Assembly: GCA_040756715.1 (NCBI GenBank)
Contig: JBFLYE010000001.1
Location: 1-10,875 of the forward strand
Direction: 5' to 3'
DNA length: 10,875 nt
From: a bacterium
GTDB lineage: Bacteria > UBA9089 > UBA9088
How positions within the stretch are numbered: the first letter of the stretch is position 1; each line of letters starts with the position of its first letter. A program made the position numbers and the translations under genes. The notes beneath the pieces are model-generated. The model had not been told where the DNA came from, did no database searches, and saw only the letters and a program-made list of their open reading frames with translations. Of the stretch, positions 1 to 8,431 are shown in pieces.

Positions 1-17
1 TAAAACTTAAACCTTCA

Positions 18-47
18 ATTCAAAATTCAAAATTTAGAATTCAAAAT
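18..47. repeat. AT-rich short direct repeat (ATTCAAAAT x3)
   Basis: The nonamer ATTCAAAAT occurs three times, at 18-26, 25-33 and 39-47. The first two copies overlap in a 7-bp period, and the third sits inside a partly palindromic stretch around GAATTC. No reading frame crosses it. It looks like low-complexity intergenic repeat sequence; no function can be assigned from the sequence. Confidence 0.6.
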
Positions 48-98
48 TTCTTAAAAGGTGGATGAATTTTTAAACAGATAAACACACACTATCTATTT

Positions 99-127
99 TT
101 GCACTAAGTGAGGGAAGATACTATAGC
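99..127 (+). promoter_or_regulatory. Weak sigma70-like promoter candidate for the plus-strand gene pair
   Basis: TTGCAC (99-104) and TATAGC (122-127) are 17 bp apart and lie upstream of the first plus-strand gene at 183. The -35 box matches TTGACA at only three positions and the -10 box matches TATAAT at four. In DNA this AT-rich such matches arise easily by chance. The -10 box overlaps the 16-bp repeat at 125-140. The pair needs some promoter in 1-182 or further upstream, and this is the best-spaced candidate I see. Confidence 0.2.
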
Positions 128-140
128 TAAACACGTACTT
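125..140. repeat. 16-bp direct repeat, left copy
   Basis: AGCTAAACACGTACTT is present here and again, exactly, at 2309-2324 in the same orientation. The two copies bracket the VTT/phosphodiesterase gene pair. A related shorter word, AGATAAACA, lies at 76-84. The match ends sharply on both sides (T versus A before it and T versus A after it). It could be a dispersed repeat, a binding site, or a trace of an insertion event. Confidence 0.7.
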
Positions 141-182
141 TAAAGGTGTTTTTTCGGCTTTTTACATCCAGATGACATTGAA

Positions 183-797
183 ATGAAAGAAGAATGGATT
201 TCTTACCCAAAAAAGCTTAAGATTCTTGCCATAACTATAATGATACCATTGCTTGTTGTATTCTTTCTTTTCTTTAAAGATAGATTTAAGGAGATTGCCC
301 TTTTTTTGTACACCATCTCTGCTAACTCCTTTATCCCATTTCCCCATGAGCCAGTGGTAATACTCTATGGAAGCATACTAAATCCATTGGTGGTAAGCAT
401 AATATGTGGGGTTGCCACAATCTTTAGTGCAATAATAGACCTAATTGTTATGAGTTTTCTCTTTAAACACAAAAGTGTGGTTGAATTTAAGGAAAGGAAT
501 TATTGGTATAAACTAGCCGCAAGATACTTTAATATATCTCCAAGTGGAGCAATGGTCTTTGCTGCATTTACACCCATCCCATTTTACCCATTCAGGGTTA
601 TGGCAATACTTACCGGGCTTGCAAAATGGAAGTATATCCTCTCAACATTCATTGGACGCACTCCAAGATACTATCTTCTAGCCCTAATGGGAGATGCATT
701 TTACATTCCCCTTTGGGCTATTGTGTTGCTATTCTTTTTGATACTTATTCCTCCAGTATTAAAGGTAGTAAAAAGGCTAATCTTTAATGTACCATAG
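183..797 (+). CDS. VTT (SNARE-associated/DedA-like) domain membrane protein
   Basis: This 204-residue integral membrane protein resembles the VTT/DedA/TVP38 family. Members of that family act in membrane homeostasis, and several move lipids such as undecaprenyl phosphate or phospholipids across the bilayer. A basic N-terminus leads into a hydrophobic helix (about 13-31). A proline-rich re-entrant-type segment follows (about 48-62, with NSFIPFPHEP) and then hydrophobic stretches at about 66-95. The family-like core lies at 129-171: FTPIPFYPFR with Arg138, then TGLAKWKY, then FIGRTPRYY with Arg159 and Arg162. Hydrophobic segments close the protein at about 172-195. The length is typical of a single-domain member. 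The frame is open upstream only to a TAA at 141-143, and ATG 183 is the only standard start codon in that stretch. No clear Shine-Dalgarno sequence precedes it. The gene overlaps the next one by 11 bp, so the two are very likely co-translated. Family assignment is fairly secure; the substrate is unknown. Confidence 0.8.
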   Translation: MKEEWISYPKKLKILAITIMIPLLVVFFLFFKDRFKEIALFLYTISANSFIPFPHEPVVILYGSILNPLVVSIICGVATIFSAIIDLIVMSFLFKHKSVVEFKERNYWYKLAARYFNISPSGAMVFAAFTPIPFYPFRVMAILTGLAKWKYILSTFIGRTPRYYLLALMGDAFYIPLWAIVLLFFLILIPPVLKVVKRLIFNVP

Positions 798-2169
798 ATG
801 CATATTCTTTCTTATTGATGGAGCAAGATATGATGTAACAAAGGAATTGTTGGCAGATGGGAAGCTTCCAAATATAGAAAAATATTTCCTCAAAAATGGC
901 AGCTTTCTAAAGGGATTTTCTGTGCTTCCAACCACCACGGGACCAGCCCATATCCCATTTTTGTTTGGGGTCTTTCCAGGGGTTGCAAATATCCCTGGGA
1001 TAAGATGGTTTGATAAGTCTATCAAATCTTTCTGGAATAAGCATCGCAGCTATGTAGGCCCGGGCAGCTATTTTATGGGTAATGATGTAAAAAGGGAGTA
1101 TCACTCTTTATTTGAATATTTTTCCTCTCCTTCTAATATCTTTGGCTCACTTGATCGTTGTTATGGAACAAGGTTAAAAAATACAAGGATAGAAAAGCTT
1201 TTGTGGTTTCTCTTTGCCCACTATTCTAATCGATGGGAGCTGGTGGATGATTATGCAGGGAAAAGGCTCATTTTATCTTTGAAGGGTGGATGTGATTTTA
1301 TATTTGCTGTTTTTCCCGCAATTGATGAGCTCAGCCATCTTACCCATCCCTATCACCATAAGGTTCTAAACAGCTATCTTAAAATAGATAGGATTGTAAA
1401 GGATACCTGTAGATGCTTGGAAGGGCAGAATATCTTGGAATCCACACTTTTGGTTATGGCATCTGACCATGGGCTTACAAAAACAGAAACCCATATCAGT
1501 CTGGTTGATCTCTTAAAGGAACATGGGTTTAACCCCCTATATTATCCAAAAATATTTAAAAGAGGCTATGATTCAGTGGTAATGGAATCAGGAAATGCTA
1601 TGTCACTTATCTACTTTCTTGATCAGCCATCTCAACCCAAAACCATTGATGAGATAATGAGGGATAAAAGGAAAAGGAGGCTTATAGATTCTTTATTAAA
1701 TAAAGAGGGGATAGAATTTATTGTTTTTCGTCTTAAAAATAGGGGGGTCTGTGTTTTAAATCTAACCGGAAGGATTTCAATCTATAATAGAAATAACGGC
1801 TATTATTTCAAGATAAAGGGTATAAACCCACTTGGATTTCCAAATACAGGCTTTATCCCTGAAGAAGATTCTATATTGTTAACCCAAAATAGCCCATTTC
1901 CCGATTCTATAAAACAGCTTGATCAGATATTCTTATCAGGAAGGAGTGGTGATATTATTGTGCTATCAAAAAAAGGCTATGATTTAAGAGAAAAACATGA
2001 ATGGCCTGAGCATAAAAGCTCCCATGGTTCGCTGATTAGGGAGCATATGGAGGTTCCTATATTCATCAACTATCCCATTTATACAAATCCTATCCGCACA
2101 GTTGATCTTTTCTCTATAATCCTAAAGCTCTTGGGAAAAACCCTACCTCAAAATATTGTATGTGTTTAG
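787..2169 (+). CDS. Alkaline phosphatase superfamily protein, type I phosphodiesterase/nucleotide pyrophosphatase-like
   Basis: This 460-residue enzyme appears to be a two-metal hydrolase of the phosphodiesterase/nucleotide pyrophosphatase branch. All the expected metal and nucleophile positions can be seen: Asp11 (FLIDGARYD), nucleophile Thr51 in the T-x-P-x-H motif (TGPAH, 51-55), Asp180 and His184 (AIDELSH), Asp227-His228 (ASDHG), and His413 (KSSHGS). The region from about 240 to 400 is less conserved and may form a cap or specificity domain. Asp11 lies only ten residues after the start, and there is no signal peptide or transmembrane helix. As annotated the protein is therefore cytoplasmic, which is unusual for a superfamily with many exported members. 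The start at 787 lies inside the preceding gene, with AAAAGG at 771-776 as a weak ribosome-binding site, which points to translational coupling. The substrate may be a phosphodiester, a lipid headgroup or a nucleotide-sugar; the sequence does not decide. Superfamily call sure, substrate unknown. Confidence 0.87.
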   Translation: MYHRCIFFLIDGARYDVTKELLADGKLPNIEKYFLKNGSFLKGFSVLPTTTGPAHIPFLFGVFPGVANIPGIRWFDKSIKSFWNKHRSYVGPGSYFMGNDVKREYHSLFEYFSSPSNIFGSLDRCYGTRLKNTRIEKLLWFLFAHYSNRWELVDDYAGKRLILSLKGGCDFIFAVFPAIDELSHLTHPYHHKVLNSYLKIDRIVKDTCRCLEGQNILESTLLVMASDHGLTKTETHISLVDLLKEHGFNPLYYPKIFKRGYDSVVMESGNAMSLIYFLDQPSQPKTIDEIMRDKRKRRLIDSLLNKEGIEFIVFRLKNRGVCVLNLTGRISIYNRNNGYYFKIKGINPLGFPNTGFIPEEDSILLTQNSPFPDSIKQLDQIFLSGRSGDIIVLSKKGYDLREKHEWPEHKSSHGSLIREHMEVPIFINYPIYTNPIRTVDLFSIILKLLGKTLPQNIVCV

Positions 2170-2193
2170 GTAGGTGAGAATAAAATTGGGAAA

Positions 2194-2268
2194 TAGGCAC
2201 TTAAGGCACAAAGGCGAGAGAGTTTATTTATTACTTGCTTTCTTTGTGCCTTTGCCCCTTTGTGCCTA
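2194..2268. repeat. Compound inverted repeat between converging genes (GGCACAAAGG type)
   Basis: AAGGCACAAAG at 2203-2213 is perfectly complementary to CTTTGTGCCTT at 2242-2252 (11 bp, 28-nt loop). An outer arm, TAGGCAC at 2194-2200, pairs with GTGCCTA at 2262-2268. The right side carries CTTTGTGCCT twice (2242-2251 and 2258-2267, 16-bp period), so the left arm can pair with either copy. It lies between the plus-strand phosphodiesterase gene and the minus-strand permease gene. It could serve as a two-way terminator or RNA end-stabiliser, but neither side has a T-run. It more closely resembles a palindromic extragenic repeat. Confidence 0.6.
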
Positions 2269-2308
2269 GGTATATAAGACAGCTAAACAACGGCTATGGT
2301 AATTTAGA

Positions 2309-2324
2309 AGCTAAACACGTACTT
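2309..2324. repeat. 16-bp direct repeat, right copy
   Basis: This is the exact second copy of AGCTAAACACGTACTT, first seen at 125-140. Its last two bases fall in the stop codon of the minus-strand permease gene. A truncated version, AGCTAAACA, lies 28 bp away at 2281-2289. The left side has the same arrangement, with AGATAAACA at 76-84 accompanying the full copy. Confidence 0.7.
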
Positions 2325-3285
2325 AATATCTAATCCTCGGGTCAGAGATGGCAAGGAGAATATCTGCAATTAGATTTCCCAAGATAAGAAGGAGGGTTGA
2401 AATAACAAGACCTCCCATAACAACATATAAATCCTGCGATAAAACAGCATCTAGGATGAGCCTTCCCATCCCAGGCCATCTTGTAATTATCTCAATAAGA
2501 GCAGCACCTGAAAGAACTGAGGAAAGTTGGAATCCAAAGATTGTAATCATTGGATTCATTGCATTCCTCAAGGTATGCTTATACAAAACATTGTTATGAG
2601 ACAATCCCTTTGCCCTTGCTGCTGTAATATATGGTAGAGATAAAACCTCAAGGATATAGCCCCTCATAACCCTTAAAAGCCATCCAAGTCCTCCTATGAT
2701 AAGACAACCAGCAGGAATAACTATATGCAGTGCATAATCTTTAATTTTTCCAAAAAATGAAAGCTCATAATGATCAATGCTTATCACGCCACCAATCGGA
2801 AGAATGTGTGTATTAGCGGCAAAAAATATAAAAAGAAAGGCGAGGAAAAATGCAGGAATGCTCATTGAAATAAATGAAAAAAAGGATATTGTCTTATCAA
2901 ACACCGAATATTTATGTTGAGAAGAGATTAAAGCAAGGGGTATGGCAAAGAGCCATAAAAAAATAAGAACAACAAAAGAGAGATACAATGTATTAAAAAG
3001 CCTTTGTTTAATCAATGTAATCACTGGAATGTGGTAGGCTAAAGAAACCCCAAAGTCAAGATGAATGATCTTCCAAAGCCATTTGAAATATTGGATATAA
3101 AGGGGCTTATCAAACCCAAATTCCTTTCTCATATCTTCAATTGTCTCCTTGCTTATCTCTGGATTAAGCTTAAGGCTTGTCCAAAAATCCCCTGGGGCAA
3201 GCTGAATAAGAAAGAAAGAGATAATGGTTACCCCAAATAAAAGGGGGATGGCATGTAAAAGCCTTTTTATGATGTATTTTATCAT
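2323..3285 (-). CDS. ABC transporter permease, dipeptide/oligopeptide/nickel type (DppB/OppB family)
   Basis: This 320-residue inner-membrane permease subunit belongs to the peptide/nickel ABC importer family. The N-terminus (IKRLLHAIPLLFGVTIISF, then QLAPGDF at 28-34) is the standard first helix and periplasmic entry of DppB/OppB proteins. Six hydrophobic segments can be placed at about 9-30, 98-121, 132-158, 183-208, 243-265 and 287-314. The EAA-type coupling loop that contacts the ATPase lies at about 219-242 (TAARAKGLSHNNVLYKHTLR). The C-terminus ends in the familiar DPRIRY. The start overlaps the stop of the preceding membrane-protein gene as ATGA (3282-3285), with GAAGGAAGG immediately upstream, so the two are probably translationally coupled. 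A working importer also needs a DppC-type permease, two ATPases and a binding protein. None is visible, and the next gene downstream converges on this one. The exact substrate (peptide, nickel, sugar or other) cannot be told. Confidence 0.93.
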   Translation of the reverse strand: MIKYIIKRLLHAIPLLFGVTIISFFLIQLAPGDFWTSLKLNPEISKETIEDMRKEFGFDKPLYIQYFKWLWKIIHLDFGVSLAYHIPVITLIKQRLFNTLYLSFVVLIFLWLFAIPLALISSQHKYSVFDKTISFFSFISMSIPAFFLAFLFIFFAANTHILPIGGVISIDHYELSFFGKIKDYALHIVIPAGCLIIGGLGWLLRVMRGYILEVLSLPYITAARAKGLSHNNVLYKHTLRNAMNPMITIFGFQLSSVLSGAALIEIITRWPGMGRLILDAVLSQDLYVVMGGLVISTLLLILGNLIADILLAISDPRIRY

Positions 3286-4229
3286 CCTTCCTTCTTCAAA
3301 GAAAGAAGCTTTCCAAATGAAAGCCCTTCCAGGAATAAAAAAACAATCCCCACAATGGTTACAGGAACAAATGAAATAATATATGTAACCATTGAGTAGG
3401 AAAAGGCTATATCTTTATCTACCCCAAATAGGGCTAAAGCAAGGATACAAAAATATTGGTATGTTCCTAAATAGCCTGGGGCAGCTGGAATCATAACACC
3501 AATTACCGCCATTACAAGGACAAAAAAGCCGACATAGACGGGAAGATTAAGGGAAAAGCCATTGATACAGAAATACAAAAAAAGCCCATAAATCCCCCAA
3601 ACAACAATGGAATAAAGCAAGATAATAAAAACCTGCTTTAAAGAGCCAAGAATAGAAAATCCCTCTGCAAATTCCTCAACCATACCTGCTAATTTTTTTG
3701 AAAAAGCCATTTTTTTTAGGACAAAATCCTTCTTAACCTTAATAAGAATAAAGAAAAAAAGGGCAAGGATATAAACACTAGCAACCACAAATCCCATTGT
3801 TTTAACCTTCTTTGGAAATTGACAAACAAAAAGAAGAATTGCCAGAAATAAGAATACAGAAAGCCCGTCAAATACCCTTTCTAAAAGAATTGTTCCAAAG
3901 GCAAGGCTTATACTTACATTTTCCCTTTTTTTAAGGATATATGGCCTTGCAAGCTCGCCAATCCTTGCAGGAAGCACATTGTTTATCATAAGCCCAATAA
4001 GAAAGCTTGATGTAAGGCTATAAAAACTTAAAGGCTTTAAAAAGAAAAATCGCCACCTTATAACCCTTACGATAAAACCAAGAACAATAAAGAGAAATGA
4101 TAGACCAATCCATTGCCATTTAATCTTTGAAAATGACAAAATAACTTGAGAAAACGAAAGGTCTTTTATTGCGAGATAAATAAAAAAAATGCTTATTAAA
4201 ATGGGAAGGAAAACCTTTATTTTGTTCAT
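3282..4229 (-). CDS. UPF0104 / lysylphosphatidylglycerol synthase TM-region-like (flippase-type) membrane protein
   Basis: This 315-residue polytopic membrane protein has the signatures of the LPG_synthase_TM/UPF0104 family. These are NNVLPARIGELARPYIL (83-99), LERVFDGL (116-123) and IPAAPGYLGTYQ (248-259). Around eight hydrophobic segments are spread along the chain (for example about 7-22, 40-57, 123-137, 146-164, 198-221, 230-247 and 281-300). The length matches the stand-alone family. It has no C-terminal aminoacyl-transferase domain like that of MprF, so it is not a complete lysyl-PG synthase. Family members are proposed to move lipids or lipid-linked sugars across the membrane, or to support glycolipid synthesis. 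It begins 49 bp after the rpoC stop, without a convincing Shine-Dalgarno sequence, and ends in a 4-bp overlap with the permease gene. That placement suggests transcription from the rpo operon. The substrate is unknown. Confidence 0.87.
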   Translation of the reverse strand: MNKIKVFLPILISIFFIYLAIKDLSFSQVILSFSKIKWQWIGLSFLFIVLGFIVRVIRWRFFFLKPLSFYSLTSSFLIGLMINNVLPARIGELARPYILKKRENVSISLAFGTILLERVFDGLSVFLFLAILLFVCQFPKKVKTMGFVVASVYILALFFFILIKVKKDFVLKKMAFSKKLAGMVEEFAEGFSILGSLKQVFIILLYSIVVWGIYGLFLYFCINGFSLNLPVYVGFFVLVMAVIGVMIPAAPGYLGTYQYFCILALALFGVDKDIAFSYSMVTYIISFVPVTIVGIVFLFLEGLSFGKLLSLKKEG

Positions 4230-4278
4230 TACAAATTGAAAGGGAGTAAAATTTGCAATTGCCTCTACAAGAGCTTCC

Positions 4279-7200
4279 CTATTCTACAAAATGTTCCCTA
4301 AATCCAGTACCTGTGGGAATAAGCCTTCCGATTATAACATTCTCCTTCAAGCCCGAAAGATCATCAATCTGTCCATCAATCGATGCATCGGTCAATACCC
4401 TTGTTGTTTCTTGAAATGATGCGGCACTAATAAAGCTATCGGTAGCTAAAGATGCCTTTGTAATTCCAAGGAGGATAATTTTTCCCTGAGCCTGCTTTTT
4501 CCCTCCCCTTTTTGCCTTTTCATTTATCTCTTTAAATTTAGCCCTATCTATTTGCTCCCCTGGCAGAAGCCCTGTTTCCCCTGGGTCTGTAATCTTTACC
4601 TTCCTTAACATCTGCCTTATGATAACCTCAATGTGCTTATCATTTATATCAACATCTTGATGCCTATAAACCTCTTGAATTTCATTTAGAAGGTATCTCT
4701 GGAGCCTTTTTTCACCCTCTATCCTTAATATATCATGTGGATCAATAGGTCCTTCAACTAGCTGCTCACCAGCCTTAACCATATCACCTGGATGAACCTT
4801 AAGATGACGCCCCATCGAAATACTATACTCCTTTAGATCTTGGGTTATCTCATTTTTAACCTCAATTATCCTCGTCCTCATACCCTCTGTTTCCTTAAAG
4901 CTTACCACACCATCTATTTCAGAAAGAATAGCCGGATCTTTTGGCCTTCTCGCCTCAAAAAGCTCAACCACCCTCGGAAGGCCACCGGTAATATCCTTTG
5001 TATAAATAAATTCCTGGGGGAATTTAGCAATTACATCCCCAGCCTTCACCTCCCTACCCTCTTCTACTACAAGCCTTGCACCATTTGGAATGGTATATCT
5101 AGTAATCTGACCATCTAAGCTGATTATCAAAACAACAGGTTGAAGCTTTCCCTCTCGATCAGGGATTATCGTCCTTCTATAATACCCAGTATTCTCATCA
5201 AGCTCCTCCCTCAATGTCCTTTCAGAAACAATATCAACAAATTTAATCTTACCACTTATCTCTGTAAGGATGGGTTCATTATAGGGATCAAAATCAGCAA
5301 TTTTTCTCCCCCCTTCTACAAATTCGTCTTGCTTGACAAATATCCTTGCCCCTGTTTTTAGCCTTATCTTTCTCTCGTCAGATACAATGTAAAGAGAGTC
5401 TTTGAAAAATTTTACCGTTCCCCGCACAGGTGTTTGAATGAATCTATCTTCTGACTGGATTATTTTCTCCCCTATATTTACCCAAAATCCTTCATGGACA
5501 ATAGGTTTAAAAGAAGATGATAAGGGATGAGAAAATAAGACCTTTACAATTGTTATATCTCCCTCCCTCAAAGAAATATAGGTTCCATCATCCATTTCAA
5601 CTAGCCTTTTTGGAAGATCAACAATCCGTACAGGATAATCAAATTTTATTTCTGCCTCTTCCACTGCACGACGTGCTGTTCCTCCAATATGAAATGTTCT
5701 CATAGTAAGCTGGGTTCCTGGTTCACCAATGGATTGAGCGGCAATTATTCCTACTGTTTCTCCCAAATCAACCAATTTTCGTGTAGAAAGATCCCAACCA
5801 TAGCATTTACTACATATCCCCTTTTCTGCTTCACAGGTAAGCACATACCTTATTTTTATCTTCTCAATCTCTGCTTTATCTATTTTCTCTGCTCTCTCCT
5901 CTGTAATCTCTTCATTCTCTTTGACAATTATCTCTCCGGTCATTGGATCAACAACATCCTCAAGGCAAACCCGTCCTAATACCCTACTTCCCAAAGAAAC
6001 AATAACCTCATCCCCTTTCTTTATCGGCTCAATAATACTTCCATTTATTGTTTTACAATCATCCATTGAAATAATAACATCTTGGGCTACATTCACAAGC
6101 CTCCTTGTAAGATAGCCTGCATCTGCTGTCTTTAAAGCTGTATCTGTAAGACCCTTTCTTGCACCATGGGTTGAGATGAAATATTCCAAAACAGAAAGAC
6201 CCTCTCTAAAATTCGATGTAATAGGGAGTTCTATTATTTTACCACTTGGTTTTGCCATTAAACCCCTCATTCCTCCAAGCTGCCTTATCTGTTGCCTGCT
6301 TCCCCTTGCTCCTGAATCCATCATCAGATAAACGGGATTAAATCCAGCCCTATCTCTACTTATTTCATCAAAAAGCATCTTTGCCAGGTCTTCATTTACA
6401 GATGTCCAGATATCAACTACCTGATTATACCTTTCCTCATCTGTAATCAATCCATTCTGGTATGCCATTTGTATCTTTTCCTGCCTTTTAAATGTAGCCT
6501 CCAAAAGCCTCTTTTTTCTCTCGGGAATCTTTATATCAATCATTGAGATAGAAGAAGCAGACTTTGTAGCAAATTTATAACCAAGCTCCTTTATCTCATC
6601 AAGAAATAAAACAGATCTTGTTATACCATATTTTGTATAAATCTTCCTTACTAAATCAGCCAAAAATCCCTTATTTAAGGTCTGATTTATATATCCCATC
6701 TCGCTTGGCACTGCCTCATTAAAAATTACCCTTCCTGGTGTTGTCTCTTGCAATTTACCATCCATCTTTACTTTTATAATGGAATGGAGATCAATCTCTC
6801 CCATCTCATAGAGGGAGATCACCTCGTCTTTATCCTTAAATATCCTTCCTGTACCCTTTGTATTCTTTCCCTCCTTTGTAAGATAACAAAGCCCTAATAC
6901 TATATCCTGGGTTGGAGCAACCAAGGGCTTTCCAGAGGATGGAGAAAGAAGGTTATGAGAAGAAAACATTAAGATTCTTGCCTCAAGCTGAGCCTCTAAA
7001 GAAAGGGGGATGTGGACTGCCATTTGATCTCCATCAAAATCTGCATTAAAGGCCGCACAAACCATAGGATGAATCCTGATCGCCTCACCATCTACAAGAA
7101 CTGGCTCAAATGCTTGAATAGAAGCCCTATGAAGGGTTGGCGCTCGATTAAGAAGGATAGGGTGATTTTTTGTTATCTCCTCAAGTGCATCCCATATCTC

Positions 7201-8403
7201 TTTGGTCTCCTTTTCAATAAGCCTCTTTGCACTCTTGATATTGTGGGCATATCCTGTGGCAACAAGCCGTCTCATCACAAATGGTTTAAATAGCTCAAAA
7301 GCCATCCTTTTGGGAAGACCACATTGATATAGCTTGAGAGTAGGATCAACCACAATTACACTTCTTCCAGAATAATCAACCCTCTTTCCCAGAAGGTTTT
7401 GTCTAAATCTTCCCTGCTTTCCCTTTAAAATCTCAGAAAGGGATTTAAGGAGTCTATTTGATGATGAAAGAACAGGCTTTCCCCTTCTTCCATTGTCAAA
7501 CAGTGCATCCACTGATTCTTGAAGCATCCTCTTCTCATTCCTTATAATGACATCTGGTGCCCTAAGTTCAATAAGACGCTGAAGGCGATTATTTCTGTTA
7601 ATAACCCTTCTGTAAAGGTCATTAAGGTCAGAGGTAGCAACCCTTCCCCCATCAAGTTGAACCATTGGACGAAGGTCTGGTGGAAGAACAGGAATAACAG
7701 TAAGAATCATCCACTCGGGTTTATTTCCAGATTTAATAAATGATTCAATAATAGAAAGCCTTTTTACAATCTTTCTCTTTTTTGGGGCAGATTTTTCATC
7801 TTCTAATGACTTTCTTAAATTACTTGCAAGCCTCTTTAAATCTAAGGAACTTAAGGCAGAACGCACAGCCTCCGCACCCATTTTTGCCTCAAATCCACCT
7901 GGATACCTTTCCAAAAGGGCATTATATTCAGACTCTGACAAAACACTATGTTTTTTTATCAAAACATCTTTTTCGGTGTTAAGAACAAGCCAGCTGTCAA
8001 AGTAAATAACCCCTTCAAGCTCCTGGCTTGTTATATCTAAAAGTAGTGCGATGGGAGAGGGAATTCTCTTTACATACCAGATATGAGCAACAGGTGCGGC
8101 TAATTCTATATGACCCATCCTTTCCCTTCTTGCATCTGATTTTATAATCTCAACGCCACATCTATCGCAGATAACGCCCTTGTATCTCATACTTTTATAC
8201 TTGCCGCAGAAGCATTCATAATCCCTGGTAGGACCAAAGATTCTTTCACAAAATAGGCCATCCCTTTCGGGACGCAAAGAGCGGTAATTTATGGTCTCGG
8301 TCTTTTTAATTACCCCCCTTGACCAGCCTCTTATTACATCAGGCGAGACAAGCCCTATCTTGATTAAGATATTGCTCACATTAAAATCCTTCTCAAAAGG
8401 CAT
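4279..8403 (-). CDS. rpoC: DNA-directed RNA polymerase subunit beta'
   Basis: This is a complete beta' subunit of 1374 residues. With beta it forms the catalytic cleft of RNA polymerase. The N-terminal zinc finger has Cys64, Cys66, Cys79 and Cys82. The catalytic Mg-binding loop NADFDGDQ is at 453-460 (Asp455, Asp457, Asp459). The bridge helix lies around 740-770 ([17 protein letters not shown]), and the trigger loop starts at [10 protein letters not shown] (901-910). The second zinc site is Cys783, Cys857, Cys864 and Cys867. About 225 residues separate the trigger loop from the conserved [13 protein letters not shown] (1142-1154), the position of the SI3 insertion. The C-terminus ([14 protein letters not shown]) is intact. 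ATG 8403 is fixed by a strong AAGGAGGAGG 7 nt upstream and by the expected N-terminus. It follows rpoB after 28 bp. No frameshift or missing catalytic residue is seen. Confidence 0.99.
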   Translation of the reverse strand: MPFEKDFNVSNILIKIGLVSPDVIRGWSRGVIKKTETINYRSLRPERDGLFCERIFGPTRDYECFCGKYKSMRYKGVICDRCGVEIIKSDARRERMGHIELAAPVAHIWYVKRIPSPIALLLDITSQELEGVIYFDSWLVLNTEKDVLIKKHSVLSESEYNALLERYPGGFEAKMGAEAVRSALSSLDLKRLASNLRKSLEDEKSAPKKRKIVKRLSIIESFIKSGNKPEWMILTVIPVLPPDLRPMVQLDGGRVATSDLNDLYRRVINRNNRLQRLIELRAPDVIIRNEKRMLQESVDALFDNGRRGKPVLSSSNRLLKSLSEILKGKQGRFRQNLLGKRVDYSGRSVIVVDPTLKLYQCGLPKRMAFELFKPFVMRRLVATGYAHNIKSAKRLIEKETKEIWDALEEITKNHPILLNRAPTLHRASIQAFEPVLVDGEAIRIHPMVCAAFNADFDGDQMAVHIPLSLEAQLEARILMFSSHNLLSPSSGKPLVAPTQDIVLGLCYLTKEGKNTKGTGRIFKDKDEVISLYEMGEIDLHSIIKVKMDGKLQETTPGRVIFNEAVPSEMGYINQTLNKGFLADLVRKIYTKYGITRSVLFLDEIKELGYKFATKSASSISMIDIKIPERKKRLLEATFKRQEKIQMAYQNGLITDEERYNQVVDIWTSVNEDLAKMLFDEISRDRAGFNPVYLMMDSGARGSRQQIRQLGGMRGLMAKPSGKIIELPITSNFREGLSVLEYFISTHGARKGLTDTALKTADAGYLTRRLVNVAQDVIISMDDCKTINGSIIEPIKKGDEVIVSLGSRVLGRVCLEDVVDPMTGEIIVKENEEITEERAEKIDKAEIEKIKIRYVLTCEAEKGICSKCYGWDLSTRKLVDLGETVGIIAAQSIGEPGTQLTMRTFHIGGTARRAVEEAEIKFDYPVRIVDLPKRLVEMDDGTYISLREGDITIVKVLFSHPLSSSFKPIVHEGFWVNIGEKIIQSEDRFIQTPVRGTVKFFKDSLYIVSDERKIRLKTGARIFVKQDEFVEGGRKIADFDPYNEPILTEISGKIKFVDIVSERTLREELDENTGYYRRTIIPDREGKLQPVVLIISLDGQITRYTIPNGARLVVEEGREVKAGDVIAKFPQEFIYTKDITGGLPRVVELFEARRPKDPAILSEIDGVVSFKETEGMRTRIIEVKNEITQDLKEYSISMGRHLKVHPGDMVKAGEQLVEGPIDPHDILRIEGEKRLQRYLLNEIQEVYRHQDVDINDKHIEVIIRQMLRKVKITDPGETGLLPGEQIDRAKFKEINEKAKRGGKKQAQGKIILLGITKASLATDSFISAASFQETTRVLTDASIDGQIDDLSGLKENVIIGRLIPTGTGFREHFVE
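4999..5673 (-). other. SI3-type insertion within the beta' trigger loop
   Basis: This covers residues about 911 to 1135 of RpoC, between the first half of the trigger loop ([10 protein letters not shown]) and [18 protein letters not shown]. Known beta' subunits without the insertion join these two parts almost directly. Short beta-rich repeats such as [10 protein letters not shown] and [13 protein letters not shown] look like sandwich-barrel hybrid motif segments. Boundaries are approximate. Confidence 0.7.
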
Positions 8404-8410
8404 TTTCTAA

Positions 8411-8420
8411 CCTCCTCCTT
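8411..8420 (-). promoter_or_regulatory. Strong Shine-Dalgarno of rpoC
   Basis: On the minus strand AAGGAGGAGG ends 7 nt before the rpoC ATG. It fills much of the 28-bp gap behind rpoB and fixes the rpoC start. It is much stronger than the sites before the other genes in this window. Confidence 0.85.
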
Positions 8421-8431
8421 ATATTAAAATC

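Noticed and set aside
798-800. ATG at 798 as start of the phosphodiesterase gene
   Set aside because: It is out of frame with the conserved FLIDGARYD motif; ATG 787 is in frame.
777-1104. Minus-strand open frames of 65 and 82 codons opposite the phosphodiesterase gene
   Set aside because: They overlap the conserved catalytic N-terminus of the plus-strand enzyme and have no recognisable features.
2194-2268. Classical rho-independent terminator
   Set aside because: Stems are present but the loop is 28 nt and neither strand has a T-run after the stem; reported as an inverted repeat instead.
125-2324. Insertion sequence or transposon bounded by the 16-bp repeats
   Set aside because: No transposase or integrase gene and no terminal inverted repeats are seen; only the direct repeat itself is supported.
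3282-4229. Full MprF-type lysylphosphatidylglycerol synthase
   Set aside because: The protein has only the membrane region; the C-terminal aminoacyl-transfer domain is absent.
4840-7982. Several plus-strand open frames of 62-96 codons opposite rpoC
   Set aside because: They lie antisense to highly conserved beta' codons, show no domain signatures, and are best explained as shadows of rpoC.
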